Part shown: positions 44,580-54,079 of the stretch, piece after piece
Layout of the letters: the number at the start of each line of letters is the position of its first letter
Position numbering within the stretch: position 1 is the first letter of the stretch
Source of the DNA: Clostridium beijerinckii HUN142
GTDB taxonomy: Bacteria; Bacillota; Clostridia; Clostridiales; Clostridiaceae
Reading direction: 5' to 3'
Assembly: GCF_000621745.1 (NCBI RefSeq)
Contig: NZ_JHXK01000011.1
Coordinates: 1 to 64,000 of the forward strand
DNA: 64,000 nucleotides
Position numbers and translations under genes: made by a program
The notes under the pieces: generated by a model
What the model was told of the DNA's origin: nothing
The model's database searches: none
Seen by the model: only the letters and a program-made list of their open reading frames with translations

Positions 44580-44639
44580 TTATAAAAATATATTGCATAT
44601 ATCTAAATAAACTTAGATATATGCAATATATTTTTATAA
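44580..44639. repeat. 26-bp perfect hairpin
   Basis: Arms 44580-44605 and 44614-44639 are perfect complements with an 8-bp loop. Each arm ends in A/T-rich sequence, so a bidirectional terminator after the EFR1 gene is one reading; the unusual length also fits a miniature inverted-repeat element. Confidence 0.8.
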
Positions 44640-44690
44640 ACTTAGATATTTATTTGCCTAGTACTATGCCGTATATTCTCATTTTGTTCA

Positions 44691-45452
44691 TCAGATATAT
44701 TTCTCTATTTTACATTGCTCATATATCTTTTTTCCTAACAGAGTAATTACCTGCTTAGGACAATTGCTAATACACCTATAACACATGGTGCATCTTCCTT
44801 TTTGAACTAAGCTCTGATTTATAATAGATAAGTTTTTCATCGGGCATAGATTTACGCAGACACCACAAGCAACACATTTCTTATTGTTGATTCTAAGCTT
44901 ATTTGAATATTCTTTTGTTTTTCCATAGAACCAAAGTCTTTGTCCAAAAAGACCTGCAATATGATAGATAAACCCAATACCATCTTGTGTGGGATTATTT
45001 TCTTTTACGAGATTTACAGACTTTTTTATCTTTATATGCGCTTGCTCTACAATAACTTTATTTTGCTCTAATGTTTTCTTTAATAGCTTTTCATCACCTA
45101 TACAATCAGGCATTTTTAAATGAAGCCCGCCAACAATCTCTGCACCATATTTTGAAAGTAACCTTGCACTACAACCTGCCCCATCGCCACTGAACAATCC
45201 CATAGTAGCAATGATAAAAACTTTTTTATCAATAAACTTTTGTTTATTCTGCAAAATAAAATCTCTCATTATTTTAGGTAAGTTGCTGAAATAAATTGGA
45301 TACGCTAGAACGATAAAGTCACTTTTTTGCATTTCATCTAGCACACTCTCATCTTCAATTGAAATACTTTTCGCTATCGCATCAAGTTCTTTTACGAACA
45401 GTTCAATACAATGTTTTGTGTTACCTGTTCCACTAAAATATATTCCTAACAT
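44691..45452 (-). CDS. EFR1-type flavodoxin-ferredoxin protein (1)
   Basis: 253 residues: flavodoxin-like N-terminus (GIYFSGTGNTKHC, YPIYFSNLP, IIATMGLFSGDGAG) then two [4Fe-4S] motifs, CVACGVCVNLCPMKN (about 197-211) and CTMCYRCISNCPKQ (about 222-235). EFR1 proteins are clostridial redox carriers joining FMN and Fe-S centres. GGAGC is 7 nt before the ATG. It is paired here with GyrI-like proteins; a second EFR1 protein is 1.3 kb upstream. Electron partner unknown. Confidence 0.9.
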   Translation of the reverse strand: MLGIYFSGTGNTKHCIELFVKELDAIAKSISIEDESVLDEMQKSDFIVLAYPIYFSNLPKIMRDFILQNKQKFIDKKVFIIATMGLFSGDGAGCSARLLSKYGAEIVGGLHLKMPDCIGDEKLLKKTLEQNKVIVEQAHIKIKKSVNLVKENNPTQDGIGFIYHIAGLFGQRLWFYGKTKEYSNKLRINNKKCVACGVCVNLCPMKNLSIINQSLVQKGRCTMCYRCISNCPKQVITLLGKKIYEQCKIEKYI

Positions 45453-45558
45453 CTCTTTGCTCCATCACTTCTTTCCTCTAATATAAGATTAATTTATAAA
45501 TATTGCTCAGACCTAAATTTATAAATTTAGGATTATGTCTGCAATCTTATTTTATATT

Positions 45559-46017
45559 TTATTTAATAGAAATATATAAATAGCAATGTGCTTTTCCATC
45601 TTTCGTATACTCACCAGGCACGGTACTCTCATAATCTTCAGTAAATGCTCTCTTTATATCTCCCGCACTTTGTTCACTCCATACCTTTTCCCATGCTTTT
45701 TTTGCACACACATCTATTTTTCCATCTTCATCTTTTTCATCGTATTTCTTATATAAGCCTGTACTCACTTTCATTTCCATTTTCTCAAAAAAATCAGGTG
45801 TTACATTCATTATTGTAAGGTCATAATCTCCTCTTTCATCGCTAGAATAGTTACTATATTTTGAAATTGGAGAAGCATCTTTTTGAAGTATATGTTCACT
45901 ATCAAAAAGAAGAGGTAATTTACCACTTGCAATATCCCCCCATAGTTCATCAATCATTTTTATTCCCTTATCAGAATTATTTGTTCTTATTGTTATTTCT
46001 TTCAATTTATATGCCAT
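45559..46017 (-). CDS. GyrI-like/AraC-type effector-binding protein (2)
   Basis: 152 residues related to the effector domain of AraC/GyrI-type regulators: MIDELWGDIASGKLPLLFD, YSNYSSDERGDYDLTIM, KAWEKVWSEQ and GKAHCYLYISIK at the end. There is no DNA-binding domain. AGGAGA lies 8 nt before the ATG. It may bind a hydrophobic or cationic ligand. Same strand as its neighbours, 106 bp upstream of EFR1 (1). Confidence 0.8.
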   Translation of the reverse strand: MAYKLKEITIRTNNSDKGIKMIDELWGDIASGKLPLLFDSEHILQKDASPISKYSNYSSDERGDYDLTIMNVTPDFFEKMEMKVSTGLYKKYDEKDEDGKIDVCAKKAWEKVWSEQSAGDIKRAFTEDYESTVPGEYTKDGKAHCYLYISIK

Positions 46018-46079
46018 AATATTTCTCCTTTATTATATAAATGATTATTAATTTTAACTCTTGTATAAATTTAAGTTTA

Positions 46080-46687
46080 CTATTTAGTTACCGTATATCT
46101 TAATACTGTTTTTAATTTATCTCTTTCAGATTTTCTAGCGTCTGATAAATATATTTCTCTATGAACTAAGCTTTTTATTTTTAAATAATTTTCGTTAATA
46201 TAGTCTTTCATCTTACTAAAAGTTTCTGGTTCAGTATCATAAGAACCTATGTGTATAATCCATCTTCTATTTCATCAAAATAAACTTCTTCTAATAATTT
46301 ATCTAGCTTCTTCTTGTTAGCAATTTCAAAAGCTTTCTTAGCCACTTCTTCGTTCACAAAATCTGGTTGTTTTATCATTATAGTATATATAAGTTCATCT
46401 TTATTAAATACTTTACTACTCTTACCACCTTCATTTATATCCCATAATCCTTCTAACGGATAAACAGTATATTCAAAATATCCATCAGGTATAAAGCCAT
46501 TTTTAGGCATCATTCTTACTGCATAGGCAAGAGAATATATTACAGCAATTCTATTAGAAAAATCTCCATCATTCGGATTTCCTTTTCCTTTAATACAGAA
46601 ATATTTTGCTTTAGGGATTTTAACTAAAGTTGGTTTTTCTTTTGGCAGATAGATATCTTTTTCCTCTTTTCTCCATTCATATTTCAA
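46080..46687 (-). pseudogene. GyrI-like domain protein (3), frameshifted
   Basis: About 200 residues if repaired. The first frame runs from a TTG start at 46687 (GGAGGTG 6 nt upstream, MKYEWRKEEKDIYLPKEKP as in relatives) to a stop after DEIEDGLYT at 46247. The other frame then continues with IGSYDTEPETFSKMKDYINE and ends LSDARKSERDKLKTVLRY at 46080-46082, just the expected C-terminus of this GyrI-like family. One base missing near 46249 explains it. Ligand-binding protein; broken or sequence error. Confidence 0.82.
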
Positions 46688-46755
46688 AATCAACACCTCC
46701 ATAATCATTATAAATTGTTAAATATGACAACAGTCTGGCATATTATAAATAATTT

Positions 46756-47565
46756 TTAATACCAATACCCTATAAGTTCATTAATACTTATATTAGGATT
46801 TCTATATCTTCTTCTTTTCTTAGTTTTCGTTCTCCATTGAATTGCTTCTTTCGGACAGTATTGAATACAAGCTGCACACTGCTCGCAATTATGTTTCCAT
46901 ATTGGCTTATTAATATTAAACTGTATGTTATTGACAGGACAAATTTTTTCACATAATCTGCAGCCATTACAATTATCATCAACCCAAAAATCTTTATCTC
47001 TTAGATGTAGGTTTTTCACTATCTTGTCGGTAGTTTTGATAAAAATCTTATCAATTAATGTATCAAATATTAATGGGCTAACTTCACATTTGTAATTTTC
47101 GTGTTTTGCAACTATATGTGCTATATGTTTTACTTTATATCTTTCTTTTTGAAAAATTTTGTTTTGTTTTTCAATAGAAATTGATCCAAAAGCAAAAATA
47201 TTATTTAATGGCATATGGATTAAAAAACCAGAATTAAGCATTATATTATTATTTTGCAATAACTTTTTTAGTTTATTTAACACTTCAGCTGGTGTTCCAC
47301 CATGAGTTGCTACCGCAAAAACATACGTATCTTTATTAATTTCTAGATTTTTCATAATTCTCTCTACAACCAATGGCAAACGATTATAGATTACAGGAAA
47401 AACTATTCCAAGTGTTTTTCCTTCAATCTTTATTTTTTCTTTTGATACAAGTGAAGTTATTTTGCACAAATTAAAATTGCCTAATTCACGTGCTATATCA
47501 TTGGCTACTTGCAAGCTGTTACCTGTTCCTGAAAAATATAATATTGTTTCCTCTTCTATTATCAT
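46756..47565 (-). CDS. EFR1-type flavodoxin-ferredoxin protein (2)
   Basis: About 269 residues. The start at 47565 has GGGAGG 5 nt upstream; it begins MIIEEETILYFSGTGNSLQ. Flavodoxin-like part: FPVIYNRLPLVVERIM, AVATHGGTPAEV. Fe-S part: CNGCRLCEKICPVNN and CEQCAACIQYCPKEAIQW. Cytosolic electron carrier or reductase combining FMN and two [4Fe-4S] clusters. Upstream neighbour of the GyrI-like pseudogene. Confidence 0.9.
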   Translation of the reverse strand: MIIEEETILYFSGTGNSLQVANDIARELGNFNLCKITSLVSKEKIKIEGKTLGIVFPVIYNRLPLVVERIMKNLEINKDTYVFAVATHGGTPAEVLNKLKKLLQNNNIMLNSGFLIHMPLNNIFAFGSISIEKQNKIFQKERYKVKHIAHIVAKHENYKCEVSPLIFDTLIDKIFIKTTDKIVKNLHLRDKDFWVDDNCNGCRLCEKICPVNNIQFNINKPIWKHNCEQCAACIQYCPKEAIQWRTKTKKRRRYRNPNISINELIGYWY

Positions 47566-47690
47566 AAAAACCTCCCATTTCATTTTCATAATCAAGTAAT
47601 TTCCTTAGAACTCTTATTATAAAAATTATCATATTTAAATAGATATACTAGTTTTTAATGATATTTTAAGGCATGTACTATACTACACAG

Positions 47691-48098
47691 TCAAGATTTA
47701 ATTTTCAAATAAACTTCCATATCACCACAACATCCTAAATTCTTATCTAATATATTTTTCTTTACCTTTTCAAGCAGATTTTTTGTTTCTATAAGCTCAT
47801 TCATTTTACTATTAATCTCATTTATCTTATTTCCAACAAGTTCCCTAATTCTTGTAATATCACCGCATAAAACTTCATTATGCATTAATGTACTTATTTC
47901 CCTCAATGAGAAACCAAATTTTTTAATAATAAGTATAAATTTAATCTTTTCTATATCTTCCTCCGAATATAACCTATACCCGTTTTTATCACGTTTAGTT
48001 TCAGAGATCAATCCAATTTTTTCATAATATCTTATAGTCTCTTTATTGATATTTAATTCCTTAACTAATTTTCCAATATTGCACTCGTCTTTTTTCAT
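47691..48098 (-). CDS. MerR-family regulator
   Basis: 135 residues: HTH (LVKELNINKETIRYYEKIGL, KRDKNGYRLYSEEDI), dimer helix, and a short C-terminus with Cys in EVLCGDIT and NLGCCGDME. The Cys placing recalls metal-sensing MerR/CueR/ZntR proteins, but the loop differs, so metal sensing is only possible. GGAAGAT precedes the ATG. It could regulate the EFR1/GyrI group downstream on the same strand, 126 bp away. Confidence 0.9.
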   Translation of the reverse strand: MKKDECNIGKLVKELNINKETIRYYEKIGLISETKRDKNGYRLYSEEDIEKIKFILIIKKFGFSLREISTLMHNEVLCGDITRIRELVGNKINEINSKMNELIETKNLLEKVKKNILDKNLGCCGDMEVYLKIKS

Positions 48099-48161
48099 AA
48101 TTCATCTTCCTCAATACACCAATTATAGCATCTATTACAAACATCATTCGCATTACAAAAA

Positions 48162-48198
48162 AATGCCACAAAACTCATTATGAATAATGTGGCATCTT
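48162..48198 (-). terminator. Terminator of the alpha/beta hydrolase gene
   Basis: ATGCCACA and TGTGGCAT form the stem around a loop of about 16 nt; A/T runs flank. Confidence 0.6.
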
Positions 48199-48241
48199 GA
48201 TTTATGCATATTGGGTTTTAATGACGTAACATTTTTGTAAT

Positions 48242-48988
48242 TTACATCAAAAAGTTAAGTACTAAATTTCTAAACTCTTTTCTATTACTAAACATAGCTG
48301 GATGATTTCCATACTTAAAAAATACTAATTTAGAATTTTCTATTTTCAAATTGATGTTTTTTAATACATTTTCTATATTGGGTATTATATCATCTTTCAA
48401 ACTTCCTGTAATTAGAGTCCGATTTTTTATATTGTTAAGACTGGCCTCGAAAAAATCGCCTCTATATCTTGAAAATTTCATGACTAGATTTGTATTTTGA
48501 TCAATAACATTTTTCCAATCAAATCCGTGCATCATAAACCAAAATAACTTTGAACTTAACTTCTTTTTTGCTACTTGTCTATCATTCAAAATTTTTTGAG
48601 CAAACTCACAGGATAAGTTTTCTCCCATAAAACTATCTAATATTATTTTATCAAATAAGTTTGGGTTCTCTAACGCTGCATTTAAAGCAATAATAGCACC
48701 GCCGCTTGTTCCTAATAAATTAACATTTTCAATACCTATATATTTACATAATTCAATAACTAGCATTGCATTAAAATGCCAATAATTTAAAGGTAATTCG
48801 CTTGCTCTTTGAGATCTGCCCTGTCCTACTAAATCTAGCAAGATCACCTTAAAGTTTTTAGAATAAAAATTTAATTCTGGCATAAACATTTTCGAAGACG
48901 CTGTATCCCCATGTATTATAATTAAAGGTTTTCCTTTACCATATACTTTGTAGAAAATATTAAAATTTTGATATTTAAAATAAGACAT
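48242..48988 (-). CDS. Alpha/beta hydrolase
   Basis: 248 residues. IIHGDTASSKMF (oxyanion), LVGQGRSQ, nucleophile Ser in LLGTSGGAIIALNAA (about 93-107), acid in TGSLKDDIIP and His in KYGNHPAMFS near 232. Cytosolic serine hydrolase of the epoxide hydrolase/esterase type. GGGAGG 5 nt before the ATG. Substrate unknown. Confidence 0.88.
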   Translation of the reverse strand: MSYFKYQNFNIFYKVYGKGKPLIIIHGDTASSKMFMPELNFYSKNFKVILLDLVGQGRSQRASELPLNYWHFNAMLVIELCKYIGIENVNLLGTSGGAIIALNAALENPNLFDKIILDSFMGENLSCEFAQKILNDRQVAKKKLSSKLFWFMMHGFDWKNVIDQNTNLVMKFSRYRGDFFEASLNNIKNRTLITGSLKDDIIPNIENVLKNINLKIENSKLVFFKYGNHPAMFSNRKEFRNLVLNFLM

Positions 48989-49246
48989 CTTTTACCTCCC
49001 AGTAATAAACATTAGAAACTTTCTTTATAGTCTACACCGGAGAATTAGTAACTACTCTAAAATATAGACTATTAAATCCTATTAAAAATTCCCATTATAA
49101 TACCTCCTATCTCATAACTTATCGTTTTATAATAAGCTACTATCTTTATAGTTATTATAACATATATTGTTAATTCAATTGTATTTCGCTTCTTATTTTA
49201 TTGATATATTTGGTATTTTCATCTTTCTTCTTATATTTTTTCTATT

Positions 49247-49615
49247 TTAAATTGTAAAAAGTTTTAATGTTAGAAATATTAACGCTATCCATACTAATAA
49301 AATTGGTATGGCAAAATACCACCTTTTAGGTTTTCCGTTAATCCATAAGTTTTCTGCTTCAATTCTACATTTTCTAAGTATTTCTTCTGGTATAAATTTT
49401 ATTGTTATTGTAATAAGTATTGGAAGTAAAATTATGTCATCCAGCAAACCTATAACAGGTATAAAATCAGGTATAAGATCAATTGGTGATAACGCATATA
49501 TAATTGTAATCATTGCAAAGACTTTTGCAATTACTGGGGTTTCCTTCTTTCTTAATGATCTGTATACGGCAGGTATATCTGATTTTAATTTTCTCACTCT
49601 GTCTTTTAGTCCCAA
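49247..49615 (-). CDS. YkvA/DUF1232-family membrane protein
   Basis: 122 residues. The DUF1232 motif YALSPIDLIPDFIPVIGLLDD is clear (about 40-60; broken here as IYALSPIDLIPD and FIPVIGLLDD), with membrane segments at about 30-70 and 98-118. The start is TTG at 49615 with AAGGAG 8 nt upstream. Uncharacterised family. Confidence 0.87.
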   Translation of the reverse strand: MGLKDRVRKLKSDIPAVYRSLRKKETPVIAKVFAMITIIYALSPIDLIPDFIPVIGLLDDIILLPILITITIKFIPEEILRKCRIEAENLWINGKPKRWYFAIPILLVWIALIFLTLKLFTI

Positions 49616-49739
49616 ATTTAAATCTCCTTTAATAAGATTATTTTTACTACAAACTTATAGTAATACAATTCTTTTTTACTTTATATTATGTATGCTTCAA
49701 TATCCTTAAATTTATGCAAAATTAAAAATCACTTAGATA

Positions 49740-49790
49740 AATATTAAGTCCATTTTATTTCTAATTTTAAAATAAAATAGACTTAATATT
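49740..49790. terminator. Terminator next to the XRE gene
   Basis: AATATTAAGTC and CATTTTATTT pair with AAATAAAAT and GACTTAATATT, over a short loop. It directly follows the stop of the XRE gene. Confidence 0.75.
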
Positions 49791-49792
49791 GT

Positions 49793-50824
49793 TTATTCCA
49801 ACAGAGACTTTACTCTTGGATCATCTTTAACAAAATCAATATTCTTTCTCTTTTTTAATCCCCTCTTTACTAAATCTTTATATTTATCTTTAGTCCAATT
49901 ATTAGTTACATCAAATTTAATATGCGTGTATAGTTTTGATTTAATTGCATAACCCATGGCATCTGCATCATTTATCATATTTATAATTGCTTTTATTGTT
50001 TTTTCCTTTTCATGATTTTCTATTGCATGCCATAAGTCTAATTCATGCTTATGGTATGGTCCAAAATCAAATACTTCTACAGCCGCTTTAGCACGCTCTA
50101 CATATGTTTCTGCTTCGCTAAATCTTTTTTCCTTATATAGTAGCTTTATTATAAAAGATAACGCAGTTAATGTATCATGTCCATTTTTCCATAATTTATT
50201 TTCCCAAACCACATAAGCCTCATCTATTTTACCCATACTTTCAAATAATATTGCTTGTTGAATTTTTTTATCTACATCTACTTCTGGAATTTTATCTAAT
50301 ATTTCTTGAGCTTTTTCATACTCTTTTTTCTCCCTATAAATCGCTGATAAATCTATTTTTGCCATTGAAGCAGTCTTTTCTTTGTTGCCTGCTGCCACGA
50401 GCTCAAGCCATGCAATAATTTTTCTTTCGTATTTTTCTTTTTCCTCAATTTGAGATCCTAATAAATATATTCTCAACACTTCTGATATCATTAATATTAA
50501 CTCATCACAGCCTGGATATTGTTTAATTAAATCATTGCCTTTCTCAAAAGCTTTTTTAATTCCCTCTTTTGATGCAGTTTCACCCACCTCTTTTGTAAGT
50601 TTTTTTACTTCCGTATCTGTTAATTCCTCATTAAATGCCAATAAAGTGTTAACATCTATTTTTAAGACACGTGCAAGAGGTGGTAGCAATGTTATATCTG
50701 GATATGAAACTCCATTTTCCCACTTATTTACTGCTGGAGTACTTACATTTAAATAATCTGCAACCTGCTCTTGAGTAAGATTTTCCTTTTTTCTATAATG
50801 CCTAATAACTTCACTTATCATCAT
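49793..50824 (-). CDS. XRE-family regulator with TPR-like C-terminus
   Basis: 343 residues: HTH at about 5-62 (LTQEQVADYLNVSTPAVNKW), followed by helical repeats (about 80-320, ILDKIPEVDVDKKIQQAIL, ESMGKIDEAYVVWENKLW) that look TPR-like. This plan is shared with regulators that bind peptides or proteins through the repeats, but it is also found in clostridial regulators without peptide partners. GAGGAG 8 nt before the ATG. No small peptide gene was recognised beside it. Confidence 0.88.
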   Translation of the reverse strand: MMISEVIRHYRKKENLTQEQVADYLNVSTPAVNKWENGVSYPDITLLPPLARVLKIDVNTLLAFNEELTDTEVKKLTKEVGETASKEGIKKAFEKGNDLIKQYPGCDELILMISEVLRIYLLGSQIEEKEKYERKIIAWLELVAAGNKEKTASMAKIDLSAIYREKKEYEKAQEILDKIPEVDVDKKIQQAILFESMGKIDEAYVVWENKLWKNGHDTLTALSFIIKLLYKEKRFSEAETYVERAKAAVEVFDFGPYHKHELDLWHAIENHEKEKTIKAIINMINDADAMGYAIKSKLYTHIKFDVTNNWTKDKYKDLVKRGLKKRKNIDFVKDDPRVKSLLE

Positions 50825-51199
50825 AAAATTAACTCCTCTATTTATTATGTTCTTATTGATTAACTAAAATAATATTAGGTTCCTCATTGAAAATTTGAAA
50901 TATCTCAATTTCGGCCGATATCTATATAAATTTCACTATCATCTCAGAACCTTATAATTAAATGATATCAAAGCTACATAATTGGGGCAATTGAAGACTT
51001 TTCATCTTTTATTAATAAAAATTAACCAATAGTTAATTTTTTATATAATATCACCATTTAAAATATCAGCATGAGATGTCAGTCTTATTTTTTTAATTCA
51101 TCTGTACTTCATACTGATTTTAATATAATTTTGGTCATAGTCTTCTTTTGCCTTTTATTAAACTTCTCACGCAAGGTTATTAAACACTCAATAATAATT
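50825..51199. other. Intergenic region
   Basis: 375 bp AT-rich, holding the XRE promoter and the HelD 3' end. Nothing recognised. Confidence 0.35.
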
Positions 51200-53437
51200 T
51201 TACTTAAGTAATGGTGTTATATTTCCTGAGTAGTATACTCGTAAAACATGAAGTGCTCTGGTACATGCAGTATAAAGCAGAAGTCTCTCCTCTTCGCAAC
51301 TGTAATTTTCATCTCCTGCATTATATATAAGCACCACATCAAATTCTAATCCTTTAGCAAGATAAGCAGGGATTACCAATGTGCCACTCACATATTCATC
51401 GTCATCCTTCATTATTGCTCTAGCATTAGTCTTATTTTTTAAGAAATTATATACCTCATTCGCTTCCTTTGCAGTTTTTGTTATGATTCCAATAGATTTA
51501 TAATTTTTCTGATTATATATTTTTACATCTTCAAGAAGTTTTTCTTTTATAGCTTCTTCATTAAAAAAACCAAGAAGCAAAGGTTCTTCTCCACTTCTTT
51601 CCACGCATTGAGCATGAATTTCCTTATTAAGGAACCTTCTTGAAAATTTAGTAATTTCCATTGTTGATCTGTAACTTTTTGTTAAGTTTATTATGCAGGT
51701 ATTATTTTCTGCAAATATATGAGATATATTTTTATAGTCTCCTACATTCATGAACGGGTGTATGGATTGATTTAAATCCCCCAGCATAGTCATATTTGCA
51801 TGGTTAAAAAGCTGGTAAAAAATTTCATACTGAAGCGGTGAATAATCCTGGGCCTCGTCAATAATAACGTATTTGATTTCTGAGGTCTTAGGAAGATCTC
51901 CCATAGCACCTTTTAGATATAGAATGGCGAGCTGATCCTCATAATTAAGCTTGCGTACTTTTATTTTCTCTAAAGTATAGCTTCTTATTTCATTAATTTT
52001 CTTCTCACTTAATTCAATATTTGAATCTTTCAAGAAAAACTCAAGATTCTCAAATAGATTTTTATAAATATCCAATAAATCAAATTTTGTCGCTCTATTT
52101 ATTTCATGATAAACCTGGTTCAGCTCATTCTTTACTATAGCTGTACTATGTTCTATAATTTCAGCTTTATCTAAATAAGAACCTGAATCTTTAAGTTCAT
52201 CAGCCACCTCTTCTATACGATGTTCTTCATAAGGCTTTAAAAGAAATAAAAATCTCTCTCTTATCTTTTGAAGCCTCCTTTTTCGCGGAAGATTTACATA
52301 ATCTTTGAAAAATAATTCTTCTAAATCCTTCGAAGAAATTATTAACTCTCCTCTAAATGTGATATTTTTAAAGCTTGTATCTTCCTTTTCCATAAAGGTT
52401 ACATAACGCTTTAATATATCTATAAACTCCATTGATGATTTAAACTTTATATTATTGATTCTTATTTGATAATCAGCTTCCTTCTTTGATGCTAAAATGT
52501 ATTCCATCATTTCGCTATAGTTTTCCTTATTAAGTCCACTGCCCAAGGCTTTGTGCATATATTCCTTAAATGTAGTCTGACACATATTATCTTCTCCAAG
52601 TTCAGGTAATACATCAGAAATATACTCATTAAAAATATCATTTGGCGAGAATATCACTATATTTTTAGGAGTTATTTTATCCCTATGCTTATATAAAAGA
52701 TAAGCAATTCTATGAAGAGCGACAGAAGTCTTACCACTTCCAGCTGGTCCTTGAACAATCAAATTTTTATATTCCTCATTACGAATTACTTTATTTTGCT
52801 CTCTTTGTATAGTTGTTACTATCCCTTTCATCTTGGTGTCGGTACTTTTACTCAAGATATCCTGCAATACTTCATCATCTATCTTAAGATTACTGTCAAA
52901 CATATATTCAATTTTACCATTATTAATTTTATACTGTCTTTTAAGTGTAAGTTCACCCTCTACTATACCCTCAGGACATTTAAACTTTGCTTGTCCAATT
53001 TCGTAATCATAAAACATACTTGAAATTGGCGCTCTCCAGTCATATATTAGAAAATCAAAATTTTCATTAATAAGATTAGATATTCCTATATAGCACTTTT
53101 CTGCTCTCTCCTCCCCTTTTTCATTAAAATCCATTCTTGCAAAATATGGGGATAAAAGTACTCTTTCGTATTTTTGCTCAAGCTTTCTTGTGAACTCATG
53201 AGTTCTCTTCTGTATTTTCATGGTATTAACAGACTGCATAAATTCTACAATCTGTTCTAATCCATTATTTACAGAAACAGATCCAACATTCTCCCATAAC
53301 TCCTTTTGCATTTCAATTGCATCACTTCTAAATTTTTCTTTAAAGTTACGTTTTTCATCAAGTTGTTTTTGAGCTTCTTTAAGTACCTCCTGCAGCCATT
53401 CACGTTCAAGTTTCCATTCAAAGTCGTTATTGTTCAT
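51200..53437 (-). CDS. helD: HelD-type UvrD-like ATPase (RNA polymerase recycling)
   Basis: 745 residues. The long N-terminal coiled coil (about 10-100) is followed by UvrD/Rep-like ATPase domains: Walker A GPAGSGKTS at 230-238, DEAQDYSPLQYEIF (motif II region), SYRSTMEI and AKGLEFDVVLIYN (motif V). HelD inserts arms into stalled RNA polymerase to free it from DNA and nucleic acids. Typical size for Firmicute HelD. AAGGAG about 13 nt before the ATG. Confidence 0.92.
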   Translation of the reverse strand: MNNNDFEWKLEREWLQEVLKEAQKQLDEKRNFKEKFRSDAIEMQKELWENVGSVSVNNGLEQIVEFMQSVNTMKIQKRTHEFTRKLEQKYERVLLSPYFARMDFNEKGEERAEKCYIGISNLINENFDFLIYDWRAPISSMFYDYEIGQAKFKCPEGIVEGELTLKRQYKINNGKIEYMFDSNLKIDDEVLQDILSKSTDTKMKGIVTTIQREQNKVIRNEEYKNLIVQGPAGSGKTSVALHRIAYLLYKHRDKITPKNIVIFSPNDIFNEYISDVLPELGEDNMCQTTFKEYMHKALGSGLNKENYSEMMEYILASKKEADYQIRINNIKFKSSMEFIDILKRYVTFMEKEDTSFKNITFRGELIISSKDLEELFFKDYVNLPRKRRLQKIRERFLFLLKPYEEHRIEEVADELKDSGSYLDKAEIIEHSTAIVKNELNQVYHEINRATKFDLLDIYKNLFENLEFFLKDSNIELSEKKINEIRSYTLEKIKVRKLNYEDQLAILYLKGAMGDLPKTSEIKYVIIDEAQDYSPLQYEIFYQLFNHANMTMLGDLNQSIHPFMNVGDYKNISHIFAENNTCIINLTKSYRSTMEITKFSRRFLNKEIHAQCVERSGEEPLLLGFFNEEAIKEKLLEDVKIYNQKNYKSIGIITKTAKEANEVYNFLKNKTNARAIMKDDDEYVSGTLVIPAYLAKGLEFDVVLIYNAGDENYSCEEERLLLYTACTRALHVLRVYYSGNITPLLK

Positions 53438-54076
53438 AATTTATATTTCACTCCTTATGATAAAATAATTTTGTAAAATTATTTTTAAACTCTATTGACA
53501 TTGCTTTTTCTGAAGTGTATAATATAATTAGAGTTTTATACATAACACTTCACAAAAGCGATATCTAACTTATTGTATCGTTTTTATTTTGTTGTGTCAA
53601 TAGTAAAGGGAGTGTCGAAGAATGATTAATTTTTTCGGCACTCCCTTTATTAACTTTCTGCTACTTTATAAATTAAATTTATATGCTGAATTATAGATAA
53701 ACCAAGCGAAATCTGAATTTATGCACATAGCTTGCTGAAACAAGGGTATATTTCATAGTCTAGATCTAGCTTATAATTTGTTTATCTTTATACTATCTAT
53801 TATTGTTACATTTTTTGTGTGCACCCATACCAGAAATCACATGCATTTTTCCAATCACGAAAATCATAATATAAAACAAACATTTGAAAATAATTAGTAC
53901 TTATCTTAATGATTTAGGAGCATGCAGAAATATGTTATAAGATAACCAAAATCTTTTATTGTGTAAGAATCACTTACTTAGCAACGAACGTGAGCCGAAT
54001 TTCAGTTAAATGTTGTTTCATTTACTGCTTGCCACATTAAAAGTTGGAAAATTCAGTCATGGAAGTAATCTCCAAC
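53438..54076. other. 640-bp intergenic region
   Basis: Contains HelD promoter sequence and two terminators. A stretch near 53975-54005 (TTAGCAACGAACGTGAGCC) is richer in G+C than its surroundings; its role is unknown. No gene. Confidence 0.4.
53604..53652. terminator. Strong terminator
   Basis: AAAGGGAGTG and CACTCCCTTT pair around a 24-nt loop. It shields helD from leftward transcripts. Confidence 0.8.
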
Positions 54077-54079
54077 TTA
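54039..54079 (-). terminator. Terminator of the TPP/CMD operon
   Basis: AAGTTGGA and TCCAACTT pair on the minus strand right at the CMD stop; TTTTAATG follows. Confidence 0.65.

Noticed and set aside
46788..46982. Minus-strand frame inside EFR1 protein 2
   Set aside because: Out of frame within the Fe-S part of a well supported gene; a shadow.
50825..51199. Peptide-pheromone gene beside the XRE/TPR regulator
   Set aside because: No short ORF with ribosome site and signal-like sequence was found on either strand in this gap.
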